The translations under genes and the position numbers were made by a program. A stretch of 64,000 nucleotides of DNA from assembly GCA_965204245.1 (NCBI GenBank), contig CBDBED010000006.1:186001-250000 (forward strand), in the 5' to 3' direction. This DNA is from JAAXIE01 sp965204245 (GTDB lineage Bacteria; Chloroflexota; Dehalococcoidia; Lucifugimonadales; JAAXIE01). The notes under the pieces were generated by a model. It was not told the DNA's origin and ran no database searches. It saw nothing but the letters and a program-made list of their open reading frames with translations. Each line of letters begins with the position of its first letter. The stretch's first letter is position 1. Positions 7,780 through 15,783 of this stretch are shown here, piece after piece.

Positions 7780-8421
7780 GTGAGGCAGAGCGCCATCTCC
7801 TTCAACAGCGGCGAACTGGAACTGGAAGGGGTATTCGGCTTGCCCGATGACCCTGATGGGAAGGTGCCTGGGGTGGTGCTGTGCCATCCTCACCCACTCA
7901 TGGGCGGGAACATGGACAACTTCGTGGTGATGAGCATCTATCGCGAACTGGTCTCCCGCGGCATGGCAGCCCTCCGCTTCAACTTTCGAGGCGTGGGCAA
8001 CAGCCAAGGCTCCCATGACCAAGGCGAGGGCGAGGTGGATGACGTCAGGTCAGCCTTGGACATGTTCGGCGACCTGCCGGGAGTCGATGGGAAGCGGGTT
8101 GGCCTAGCGGGCTATTCTTTCGGGTCGGGCATGATCCTGAAAGGTCTTGCCAACTACAAGGAGAGCCGGGCTTTCGCTCTCATCTCGCCACCGACGCGCT
8201 ACTACGTTGAAAGCGCCCTGCCCAACGACTGCCGACCCAAGTTGGTGGTGTGTGGCGACCAAGACCACGCGGTGCCATTGGACAACCTGAACTCCTTCGT
8301 AAAGTCCATGTCCCAGCCCGCCGAGTACCACGTCATAGAGGGAGCAGACCACTTCTGGGGCTCCCTTGTAGCCGAAGCAGCGGGCCATGTCGCTGATTTC
8401 TTCGCAGCTAATTTAAAGTGA
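7780..8421 (+). CDS. Alpha/beta hydrolase, dienelactone-hydrolase-like
   Basis: About 213 aa with an alpha/beta-hydrolase fold. The nucleophile elbow is GYSFGSG, the oxyanion strand region is VLCHPHPLMGGNMDNFV, and the Asp (CGDQDHAVP) and His (IEGADHFW) of the triad are visible. It resembles the small serine hydrolases annotated as KANL3/Tex30-like or dienelactone hydrolases. The substrate is unknown. GTG at 7780 is preferred because AGGAGG lies at 7770-7775. An in-frame ATG at 7726 would add 18 residues without similarity. Confidence 0.82.
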   Translation: MRQSAISFNSGELELEGVFGLPDDPDGKVPGVVLCHPHPLMGGNMDNFVVMSIYRELVSRGMAALRFNFRGVGNSQGSHDQGEGEVDDVRSALDMFGDLPGVDGKRVGLAGYSFGSGMILKGLANYKESRAFALISPPTRYYVESALPNDCRPKLVVCGDQDHAVPLDNLNSFVKSMSQPAEYHVIEGADHFWGSLVAEAAGHVADFFAANLK

Positions 8422-8473
8422 ATGTGTCGGAAGCGACCGTGGGCCTGAAGTAAGCGTGGACCCGGTCTAGAAG

Positions 8474-9118
8474 ATGGAGGCCGCCAAAGGGGTGAAGCCC
8501 AAACGCACAGCGGCCCCGTGGTACCGCGATTCCCTTTTTCTCTGTTTGGCCACGGCGGTGTTCGCGGCGGACCAAATCACCAAGCACTTTGTGCGCACAA
8601 ATCTGGTGCCCTACCTTGATTCCATCCCCTATGAAGGCCCTATCCGAATCGTCCATGTCTACAACTCCGGGGCCGCATTCGGGCTGTTCCAGGACCTCAC
8701 CTTCCCGCTGATCATCGCGTCACTGGTGGGTATAGGGATACTCCTACTGGTATACCGTAATTCCAGCAACCCCTCGCTTATGCTGCGCCTCAGTTTGGGG
8801 CTGCAGGTGGGCGGGGCGGGAGGCAACCTGTTGGACCGTGTGCGCCTCGGCCATGTGACCGACTTCATAGACATCGGCCCATGGCCGGTGTTCAACGTGG
8901 CCGATGCCTCCATCGTCGTGGGCATATTCATGCTCGCTTGGGTGCTGTTGCGGGGAGATTACGGACGCGGCCCCAGCGACACAGCAGTCGTTCCGTTGGA
9001 TTGTCCTTTCTGCGACTGGTCGATGGTAAACGTCCCCCGGGGCAGGCGATGCATCAATTGCGGGGCCATAGAACGCACCGAAGTTCCCCCTGCTGGCAGG
9101 GATGCTGGTGACCGTTGA
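8474..9118 (+). CDS. lspA: Lipoprotein signal peptidase II with C-terminal zinc ribbon
   Basis: Membrane aspartyl protease that removes signal peptides from prolipoproteins. The conserved blocks are AADQITKHFV, the GGAGGNLLDRVRLGHVTDFID motif with the first catalytic Asp, and FNVADASIVVG with the second. There are four membrane helices. At 214 aa it exceeds the usual 150-170: after the last helix comes a cytosolic tail containing CPFC-x13-CINC, a small zinc ribbon. The ribbon is not a standard part of LspA. The stop overlaps the start region of rluD. lspA-rluD adjacency is common in bacteria. Confidence 0.93.
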   Translation: MEAAKGVKPKRTAAPWYRDSLFLCLATAVFAADQITKHFVRTNLVPYLDSIPYEGPIRIVHVYNSGAAFGLFQDLTFPLIIASLVGIGILLLVYRNSSNPSLMLRLSLGLQVGGAGGNLLDRVRLGHVTDFIDIGPWPVFNVADASIVVGIFMLAWVLLRGDYGRGPSDTAVVPLDCPFCDWSMVNVPRGRRCINCGAIERTEVPPAGRDAGDR

Positions 9119-9120
9119 AA

Positions 9121-10035
9121 ATGGGACCTGAAGCAGTAGCCCGCCGGCAGGTACTAACCGTCCAGCAGGAAGAAGCGCGCCTCGACGCTTATCTCGCGCG
9201 CGTCGAGCCATCCCTGAGCCGCTCCCGCATCAAGTCCCTCATCGAGGAGGGCCATGTGCTGGTGGACGGGGGCCCCTGCAAGCCCTCCCGCAGACTGCGT
9301 CCCGGGGAACGCCTCGTGCTCTCCATCCCCCCAGCCCAACCCATCGAACTACAGCCTGAACCCATCCCCCTCCATGTGGCATATCAAGATGAGCACCTGC
9401 TGGTCGTCGACAAGCCTGCTGGCCTCTCCGTACACCCGGGGCCGGGCCACCCCGCCCATACCATGGTCAACGCTCTATTGGCCTTGGCTCCCGACCTTCC
9501 CGGCATTGGCGGCTACCTGCGCCCCGGTATCGTCCACCGCCTGGACAAGGACACCTCGGGGCTCATGGTGGTCGCCAAGACCGAAGCGGCCCATGTCCAC
9601 CTCTCCCGCCAACTGAAGGAACGCGCCATGTCCAAAGGCTACTTAGCCCTAGCACACGGACGAATCACTCGTGCTCAGGACACCATTGACGCTCCGCTGG
9701 GCCGTCACCCCGTCCATCGCAAGCGCATGGCCGTAGTTTCTGATGGGCGCACCGCTCAGACCACCTACCGCGTGCTGCGCCACTTCCAAGACGCCACCTA
9801 CCTAGACGTGACCACCCACACCGGGCGCACCCACCAGATACGTGTGCATCTCGCCCACATCGGCCATCCCCTGGTCGGTGACGCCGTATACGGGCGTAAA
9901 CACCCACAACTGCAACGCCACTTCCTCCACGCTCACAAGCTGGGGTTCACGCACCCTTCCACGGGCGAGTGGGTGGAGTTCACTGCACCATTGCCGGATG
10001 ATTTGTTGGAGTTGCTAGAGTCGATACAGCAGTGA
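9121..10035 (+). CDS. rluD: Ribosomal large subunit pseudouridine synthase D
   Basis: Makes pseudouridines in 23S rRNA helix 69. An N-terminal S4 RNA-binding domain (about 15-75: RLDAYLARVEPSLSRSRI) precedes the catalytic domain. The catalytic Asp is in GIVHRLDKDTSGLM. THTGRTHQIRVHLAHIGHP and GDAVYG are also typical. About 304 aa is the usual length. ATG 9121 follows the lspA stop by two bases; a TTG at 9115 overlapping that stop is an alternative coupled start. Confidence 0.95.
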   Translation: MGPEAVARRQVLTVQQEEARLDAYLARVEPSLSRSRIKSLIEEGHVLVDGGPCKPSRRLRPGERLVLSIPPAQPIELQPEPIPLHVAYQDEHLLVVDKPAGLSVHPGPGHPAHTMVNALLALAPDLPGIGGYLRPGIVHRLDKDTSGLMVVAKTEAAHVHLSRQLKERAMSKGYLALAHGRITRAQDTIDAPLGRHPVHRKRMAVVSDGRTAQTTYRVLRHFQDATYLDVTTHTGRTHQIRVHLAHIGHPLVGDAVYGRKHPQLQRHFLHAHKLGFTHPSTGEWVEFTAPLPDDLLELLESIQQ

Positions 10036-10144
10036 CCATGGGTCAACGCTTGACGTTTTTGCTACTGACAGAGGCGGATACATGGTCTGAAGTCTGGTCG
10101 AATCGTGGCATGGGGCTACGCCATCGAATAGGCCACCTTCCGCC

Positions 10145-10173
10145 TTGTTCCACCCATTAACGCGGTGTACTAT
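10145..10173 (+). promoter_or_regulatory. Promoter for amidohydrolase gene
   Basis: -35 TTGTTC (10145-10150), 17-bp spacer, -10 TACTAT (10168-10173). The gene's ribosome site (AGGAGG) and ATG at 10224 follow about 50 bp downstream. Confidence 0.5.
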
Positions 10174-10223
10174 TGGCCCCACACCAGCCCGGAACGGAGA
10201 TGAACACATAGGAGGTACACACC

Positions 10224-11408
10224 ATGCGAGACGGCTACAAGATCATCGACATGGACACCCACGTTGGACCTCCCATGGAAATCCTTGAGAAATACGTCGA
10301 GCCCAGCTTCCGCGACCGCCTGCCAGAGCTAGACCCCTACCGCCGCACCTTCGTCCGGCCCGACGGCGTCTCCCACACCAACCTTACCGCGGGGGCCATC
10401 CCCTATGATCGTTTCCCCGGCACCGCCCCCACTGCCGACGATGAGACCCCTGTGGTCGGCGGACGCGGGGCCTTGGAGGGGCGCACCATCAAGTTCCACC
10501 GCGCTCCCAACACCCCGGGCGTGGAGGAGGAGAACGTCGACGGCAGGATCTCCGACATGGACCGCGAGGGGCGTGACGTCGATTTCATTTTTCCCAGTCC
10601 ATGGGCTGCCACCCTCACCGCCGTAGAAGACCAGACCCTTGCCCACGGCATGTACCGTGCTTATCACCGCTACATGGCCGACTATTCCCACAAGTACCCC
10701 GACCGTATCAAGAGTTCCATCCAGGTCAATGCCCATGACGTGGAGTGGGCCGTCTCGGAAGTGAACGCCATGGCCAACGAGAAGTGGGCCGCCGCTGTCT
10801 GGGTCCATCTGCCCGCTGGCACTCCTGTCGACCACCCCAAGCTGGAACCCCTGTGGGCCGCCATGAACGAGGCCGACCTGCCGCTGATTCACCACTCCTT
10901 CTTCATGGAGCCACCCTACTTCCCCGGCTACCGCGACATCTGGGGCAACGCTGTCGTCGCCCGCACGGCCGCCCATCCATGGGGGGCCGAGCGTCTGTGC
11001 GCCTACCTCATCGTGTCAGGCTTGTTCGACCGCTATCCCAACTTCCGCGCTGCCACCTGCGAGGTGGGGCACGGCTGGCTGCCCAACTGGCTGCTGCGCC
11101 TCAACTTCCATTTGCAGTACGTAAACGGCGTGACCCCGACCCTCAAGTACACCCCGCTGGAATATGCCCAGATGGGCAAGTTCCGGTGCGCTGCCGAGGC
11201 CTACGAGGGCCCCGAGATGACCAAGGCCTGCGTGGAGATACTGGGCACCAACACGCTGATGCACCAGTCGGACTACCCCCACGGGCAGTGCTACTACCCC
11301 GAGACGGCGAAAATGGTGATGGAGTGGGACTTCTGGCCGCAGTTCGGGCCAGACGCTTTGCGGAAGCACATGTATGACAATGCTGCTGAGTTTTTGCGGT
11401 TGATTTAG
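10224..11408 (+). CDS. Amidohydrolase-family metal-dependent hydrolase
   Basis: 394-aa member of the amidohydrolase-2 (COG2159) TIM-barrel group, which includes decarboxylases such as ACMSD and uncharacterised hydrolases. The N-terminal metal strand reads IIDMDTHVGPP. The central DMDREGRDVDFIFPS block, the AATCEVGHGW strand (His/Glu region) and the late Asp in HQSDYPHG are typical. The reaction cannot be told from sequence. Start and ribosome site are clear (AGGAGG 8 nt before ATG). A distant relative sits at the right edge of the window. Confidence 0.85.
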   Translation: MRDGYKIIDMDTHVGPPMEILEKYVEPSFRDRLPELDPYRRTFVRPDGVSHTNLTAGAIPYDRFPGTAPTADDETPVVGGRGALEGRTIKFHRAPNTPGVEEENVDGRISDMDREGRDVDFIFPSPWAATLTAVEDQTLAHGMYRAYHRYMADYSHKYPDRIKSSIQVNAHDVEWAVSEVNAMANEKWAAAVWVHLPAGTPVDHPKLEPLWAAMNEADLPLIHHSFFMEPPYFPGYRDIWGNAVVARTAAHPWGAERLCAYLIVSGLFDRYPNFRAATCEVGHGWLPNWLLRLNFHLQYVNGVTPTLKYTPLEYAQMGKFRCAAEAYEGPEMTKACVEILGTNTLMHQSDYPHGQCYYPETAKMVMEWDFWPQFGPDALRKHMYDNAAEFLRLI

Positions 11409-11471
11409 GGATAGCATCGAACACATGGAAAGGACTCCCCTACCCTACCTCCAAGGGTAATGGGGAGGAGA

Positions 11472-11861
11472 ATGGACGAGAGACAAATGCCAGTAATCAA
11501 ACACGACGACCTGCCCCAACTGAATATGCGCCCCGGCATACGCGGGCGCTTTCTGGCCCACAAAAGTACAGGCGCTGAAGGCGTTAGCCTGCTGGAAAAC
11601 CAAGTCGATCCGGGCGGGGCTGCACCACTACACAGCCATACCGTCGAGGAGACCATGCTGGTGCTCGACGGCACTGTATGGGTCAAGGTGAATGACGAGG
11701 AGCACACCCTCGGGCCGGGTCACACCGTCATCATCCCCGCCCATGCTCCTCATGCTTGGGGCAATGCTGGCGACTCCGTGGCCAACCTGCTCTGGGCGTT
11801 CGCTGGGCCCGACCCATTCAGCGATGCGACGTATATGGAGGGTGTGAAGCCCAATACCTAG
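11472..11861 (+). CDS. Cupin-domain protein
   Basis: About 129 aa, single cupin barrel. Motif 1 is GGAAPLHSHTVEETMLVLDG (the GX5HXH...E pattern) and motif 2 is GHTVIIPAHAPHAWGN, so a metal site of three His and one Glu is likely. It could be a small dioxygenase or isomerase, or a binding protein; the substrate is unknown. ATG 11472 is chosen because GGGAGGAG precedes it; an upstream ATG at 11460 lies inside that ribosome site. It probably shares a transcript with the amidohydrolase 50 bp upstream. Confidence 0.85.
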   Translation: MDERQMPVIKHDDLPQLNMRPGIRGRFLAHKSTGAEGVSLLENQVDPGGAAPLHSHTVEETMLVLDGTVWVKVNDEEHTLGPGHTVIIPAHAPHAWGNAGDSVANLLWAFAGPDPFSDATYMEGVKPNT

Positions 11862-11970
11862 GTGAAGCCCTGCTGGTGACTGATTAGAAGCGCCGGGGTT
11901 TCTCTCGTGGGGCAGCCTCTGTGACTGCGTGTGGGCATGACATTTCGCCCACGACGGCTCTCCGTGCCAC

Positions 11971-11979
11971 TGCTATAAT
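11971..11979 (+). promoter_or_regulatory. Extended -10 promoter (TGCTATAAT)
   Basis: TGC followed by perfect TATAAT, about 75 bp upstream of the binding-protein-like gene at 12055. No clear -35 hexamer. Confidence 0.55.
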
Positions 11980-12054
11980 GGCCCGAAATCCCATGGGGTT
12001 CATTGCGAGGGTCCTCACCCCATGCGCAGAATCCATACCTAGGAGCAAATGACC

Positions 12055-12972
12055 ATGGCAACCCAAGCGGAACTGAAGAAGGTGCGAGTTTCGATGATGA
12101 ACGCGGTGCATGACCTCGCGGTCTTGGTAGCCCGCGATGAGGGGCTGTTCCGCGAAGAGGGACTTGACCTTGAAGTCGTGACCACTCCAGGCACGGCCCA
12201 GATTGATTCAGACCGCCGTGCCATGCAGGAGGTTATTTTCGACCGCACCATGGAGGCCCTGTACAACACGGGCGGCGTCGACCAGTTCCGCATGTGCGAG
12301 TGGGGCATCATGAAGCGCACCGTGGAGGCCGAGTCCTGCGGTCAGCGTCCCTCCAAGATCGTCGCCCTCGGAGCTGCCATGTCGAAGATGGCCATTATCA
12401 CCCGGGCTGGCAGCGACATCTATGAGCCCGAGCAGTTGGCCGATGTTCCGGTGGCCGTCAGCCCCTTCAATGGCTCGCATTTCACGACCCTCAAGATGCT
12501 TGAGGGTTTTGTGGCCAAGGACCGGATCAACATCACCGACTCCGGGACCATGCGGCAGCGGCTCGAGGCTGTGGCCAGTGGTGAAGCTGCCGCGGGGAAC
12601 TTCAATGAGCCGTGGATCAGCGTGGCCCAGAAGAACGGCATGCGCATCATCATGGAGACCCATTCCACCCGCAGCGAGGCAGCGGGCGATGAACTCGACG
12701 GCCCTACCCTAGCTGCCATGTTCCGAGCCGAGGGCCGCGCCGCTGAGATGATCAATGCGAACCCTGAAAAATACGTCCACTATTTCGTGGCCGAGGCAGG
12801 CGGTCTGCTCGAACCCCAAGACGTGCAGACTTGGCGGCTCCTGTATGCCCCACCCACTCCCTACACGCGGGAGCGGTTCGATTACACCTACCAGTGGATG
12901 CTCGGCTATCCCGACCTCGTGACAGAGGGGGCCACTTACGAGTCCTCGGTGGACAACCGGGCTTGGGAGTAG
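12055..12972 (+). CDS. Periplasmic-binding-fold protein without signal peptide (NMT1/ThiY or Pht5-like)
   Basis: 305 aa. The sequence has the substrate-binding-protein look (VRVSMMNAVHDLAVLVARDEGLFREEGLDLEVV; DVPVAVSPFNGSHFTTLKMLEGF; AAAGNFNEPW). However, it starts directly with the mature domain: there is no hydrophobic leader or lipobox, and no transporter genes sit next to it. It may be a cytoplasmic enzyme or sensor using the type 2 periplasmic-binding fold, as 4,5-dihydroxyphthalate decarboxylase and yeast Thi5 do. ATG 12055 has better spacing to AGGAG (12041) than ATG 12049. Confidence 0.7.
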   Translation: MATQAELKKVRVSMMNAVHDLAVLVARDEGLFREEGLDLEVVTTPGTAQIDSDRRAMQEVIFDRTMEALYNTGGVDQFRMCEWGIMKRTVEAESCGQRPSKIVALGAAMSKMAIITRAGSDIYEPEQLADVPVAVSPFNGSHFTTLKMLEGFVAKDRINITDSGTMRQRLEAVASGEAAAGNFNEPWISVAQKNGMRIIMETHSTRSEAAGDELDGPTLAAMFRAEGRAAEMINANPEKYVHYFVAEAGGLLEPQDVQTWRLLYAPPTPYTRERFDYTYQWMLGYPDLVTEGATYESSVDNRAWE

Positions 12973-13054
12973 CGGATACGCTGTCTTTCTTATGTGATTA
13001 GATAGCCCCCAGCCGCCCGTTTGGAGAAGGCCCCATTGGAGAAGGGGGAATAGA

Positions 13055-15103
13055 ATGCTGTACAAGGCCTACCGCTACTCCCAGTGGGACGGTACCCAGG
13101 ACCTCTTCGACATGGATGCCGATGAGGTGCTGGACCAGCTTTCCAACGAGCTTTTCCAGCACGGCGACATGTGGCGCGCCCTTCGCGACATGATGCGCCA
13201 AGGCATGCAGGACCGCTCCGGCCAGCAGATGCCCGGCATGCAGCGCCTCATGGAGCAACTGCGCAATCAGCGCCGTGACCAACTCCAGCAGTACAACATG
13301 GACTCCGTCATGGATGACCTCAAGGAAAAGCTGAAGGAAATCATCCAGACCGAACGTCAAGGCATCGACAAGCGGCTGGAGCAGGCCCGCGGGCAGGCCG
13401 ATGCTTGGCAGAACATGGATGCCGACGGCGGGGCGGAACGCGAGCAATACGAGTCCCTCTACAAGATGCTGCAGCAGCGCGCCCAGTCCAACGTGGAGAA
13501 ACTGGACGCTCTGCCCGACAGCCCAAGTGGTCAGATCCAGCAGCTAATGGAATACGATTTCATGGACCCGGAAGCCCAGCAGATGTTCCAGGAGTTGCTG
13601 GACATGCTGCGGCAGCAGATGGCGCAAAACATGGGCCAGCAGATGGCCCAGAGTCTGCAGAACATGACCCCGGAACAGCAGCAGGGCATGCGCGACATGC
13701 TGCGCGACCTCAACCAGATGCTCCGCGACCAGATGGCTGGGCGACAGCCCGACTTCGACGGCTTCATGGAGAAGTACGGCCCCATGTTTGGCGATAACCC
13801 GCCGCAGAGCCTCGAAGAACTAATGGAGATGCTGTCCCAGCAGATGTCCCAGATGCAGTCGATGATGGACAGCATGTCCCCTGAAGCCCGGCAAGAACTG
13901 GAAGACGCTCTCAACGCGTCCCTCGACCCTGAACTGCAGCAAGAGATGGCGCAACTGGCCCAACTGATGGGTCAAATGATGCCCATAGACGACATGCGCC
14001 GGGAATATCCCTTCCTGGGGGACGACAGCCTGACCCTCGACCAAGCGATGCAGCTCATGGGCCAGCTTCAGGGGATGGACCAACTTGAACAGGCCATATC
14101 GGAAGCCCTGCGAACCGGCGACCTTGACCAAGTCGACCTCGACCAACTGGCGCAGACCTTAGGTGAGGAAGCGCGTCGTACTTGGGAGCAGCTACAGCAA
14201 CTGATGAAGGCCCTGAAGGAAGCCGGCTACATTACCGACGAAAACCAGCCTGACCTCACGGCCCGAGGCATACGCAAGATCGCCCAGAAAGCCCTCAAAG
14301 AAGTCTTTGCACAACTCAAGAAAGACCGCGTAGGTACCCATGAACTGGACACCCGTGGCTCAGGCGGAGACGCCATTTTCGATACCAAGCACTATGAGTT
14401 TGGCGACCCCTTCAACCTCGATCTTCACACCACTGTCAAGAATTCCATCGTCCGCACCGGCCCGCAGGTCCCGCTGCAACTGACCCCTGACGACTTCGAG
14501 ATATTCCGCAACGAGCACATGACCCGCACCTCTACAGTGGTGCTGCTCGACCAGAGCCGCTCCATGGGCATGTTCGGTGCATGGGTGGCAGCCAAGAAGG
14601 TTGCCATGGCCCTCTTCGCCCTGATTCACACCCAGTACCCACGCGATGTCCTCCACATCGTCGGCTTCTCCGACTACGCTCGGGAAATCACGGAGGAAGA
14701 CCTGCCCAAGCTGACTTGGAACTCCTGGACCTCGGGTACCAACCTGCACCACGCCCTTCTCCTCTCCCGACGCCTCCTCTCTCGGGACAAGGGAGGCACC
14801 CGTCAGATCATTGTCATCACCGACGGCGAGCCCACTGCCCACCTCGAAGGGGATCAGTCCTATTTCAGCTACCCGCCCAGCCCCCGCACCATCACCGAGA
14901 CCATGAAGGAAGCGAAACGCTGCACCCAGGAAGGCATCGTAATCAATACCTTCATGCTGGAGAACAACTACCAGCTCATGAACTTCGTCGACCAGATTAC
15001 CCGGATCAACCGCGGCCGGGCCTTCTACAGCAGCCCCGATCACCTCGGCGAGTATGTCCTAGTCGACTACGTCACCAACCGCAAGAAAGCACTGGGCACA
15101 TAA
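13055..15103 (+). CDS. vWA-domain protein with long Met/Gln-rich N-terminal region
   Basis: 682 aa. The C-terminal third is a von Willebrand A domain with a MIDAS motif (LLDQSRSMG, near residue 495) and later metal-coordinating segments (SGTNLHHAL, VITDGEPTAHL). The first 400 or so residues are rich in Met, Gln, Asp and Arg with repeated MxQxM patterns and are probably helical. The layout resembles CoxE-like or magnesium-chelatase-D-like vWA proteins that normally work with a MoxR AAA+ ATPase; no such ATPase is in this window. The start has GGGGGA 4-9 nt upstream. Confidence 0.8.
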   Translation: MLYKAYRYSQWDGTQDLFDMDADEVLDQLSNELFQHGDMWRALRDMMRQGMQDRSGQQMPGMQRLMEQLRNQRRDQLQQYNMDSVMDDLKEKLKEIIQTERQGIDKRLEQARGQADAWQNMDADGGAEREQYESLYKMLQQRAQSNVEKLDALPDSPSGQIQQLMEYDFMDPEAQQMFQELLDMLRQQMAQNMGQQMAQSLQNMTPEQQQGMRDMLRDLNQMLRDQMAGRQPDFDGFMEKYGPMFGDNPPQSLEELMEMLSQQMSQMQSMMDSMSPEARQELEDALNASLDPELQQEMAQLAQLMGQMMPIDDMRREYPFLGDDSLTLDQAMQLMGQLQGMDQLEQAISEALRTGDLDQVDLDQLAQTLGEEARRTWEQLQQLMKALKEAGYITDENQPDLTARGIRKIAQKALKEVFAQLKKDRVGTHELDTRGSGGDAIFDTKHYEFGDPFNLDLHTTVKNSIVRTGPQVPLQLTPDDFEIFRNEHMTRTSTVVLLDQSRSMGMFGAWVAAKKVAMALFALIHTQYPRDVLHIVGFSDYAREITEEDLPKLTWNSWTSGTNLHHALLLSRRLLSRDKGGTRQIIVITDGEPTAHLEGDQSYFSYPPSPRTITETMKEAKRCTQEGIVINTFMLENNYQLMNFVDQITRINRGRAFYSSPDHLGEYVLVDYVTNRKKALGT

Positions 15104-15150
15104 GCCAGCCCGCAGACCACTCAAGACCTACAACGCAGGAGGGAATGGCA

Positions 15151-15678
15151 ATGCCACCAACAGAAACCACCCTATCGGCACTGGAGCGCAACTGGCAGAT
15201 GGTAGACGCCGCTATAGCAGACATGGACGACTCGGTGATGGTCCTCCAGCCCAATGACCAGTCCAATTCTGCAGCTTGGACGCTCTGGCACTTGAACCGC
15301 GTATGCGACAACTTCATTCACATGCGCTTCCAAGACAAGGCGCCCCTCTGGACCAGCGAGGGGTGGCACGAGAAGTTCGGCATGGCTAACGACCCCGCTG
15401 ACTTCGGCATGGGTTGGGACGCGGCCAAAGTAGCCGCCTGGCAGGCACCGTCGAAGGACGTACTGCTGGGCTACGTTACTGCCGTCAGGGACGCCACCAA
15501 GGCATACCTCCAGTCCCTCACCGAAGAAGGCCTTGCCAAGCAGGTCCCCTTCCCCGCACCACCCAACATGGTCACCATCGGAGACGCCCTAGGCGTCCTC
15601 CTCAACGATAACCTCTCCCACGGGGGCCAGATCGCATACCTGCGGGGCTACTACGGCGGGATGGGCTGGTACCGGTAG
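15151..15678 (+). CDS. DinB-family protein
   Basis: 175 aa, four-helix-bundle DinB/YfiT-like family. The pattern of metal-binding His residues is seen: WTLWHLNRVCDNF near residue 48, and LNDNLSHGGQIAYLRGYY near the C-terminus. Many members are thiol-dependent transferases (for example bacillithiol or mycothiol), but no substrate can be assigned here. ATG 15151 is preferred over 15145 because AGGAGGG ends at 15143, leaving 7 nt. The open frame upstream of this start overlaps the vWA gene and is not coding. Confidence 0.82.
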   Translation: MPPTETTLSALERNWQMVDAAIADMDDSVMVLQPNDQSNSAAWTLWHLNRVCDNFIHMRFQDKAPLWTSEGWHEKFGMANDPADFGMGWDAAKVAAWQAPSKDVLLGYVTAVRDATKAYLQSLTEEGLAKQVPFPAPPNMVTIGDALGVLLNDNLSHGGQIAYLRGYYGGMGWYR

Positions 15679-15718
15679 GGATTTAGCGTTCACGCTGCCA
15701 CTTGTCCTTGGGCTCAAC

Positions 15719-15747
15719 TTGCCCAAGCCTTATGTCACGCCTATAAT
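15719..15747 (+). promoter_or_regulatory. Promoter for molybdenum hydroxylase subunit genes
   Basis: -35 TTGCCC (15719-15724), exact 17-bp spacer, perfect -10 TATAAT (15742-15747). The FAD-subunit gene begins at 15784 after AGGAGGATG. Confidence 0.65.
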
Positions 15748-15783
15748 GGGGCGGATTTGTACCCCCTTAGGAGGAGGATGTAG

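Noticed and set aside
10036..10223. Possible tRNA gene (a TCGAATC word near 10097)
   Set aside because: No cloverleaf can be drawn: acceptor and anticodon arms are missing.
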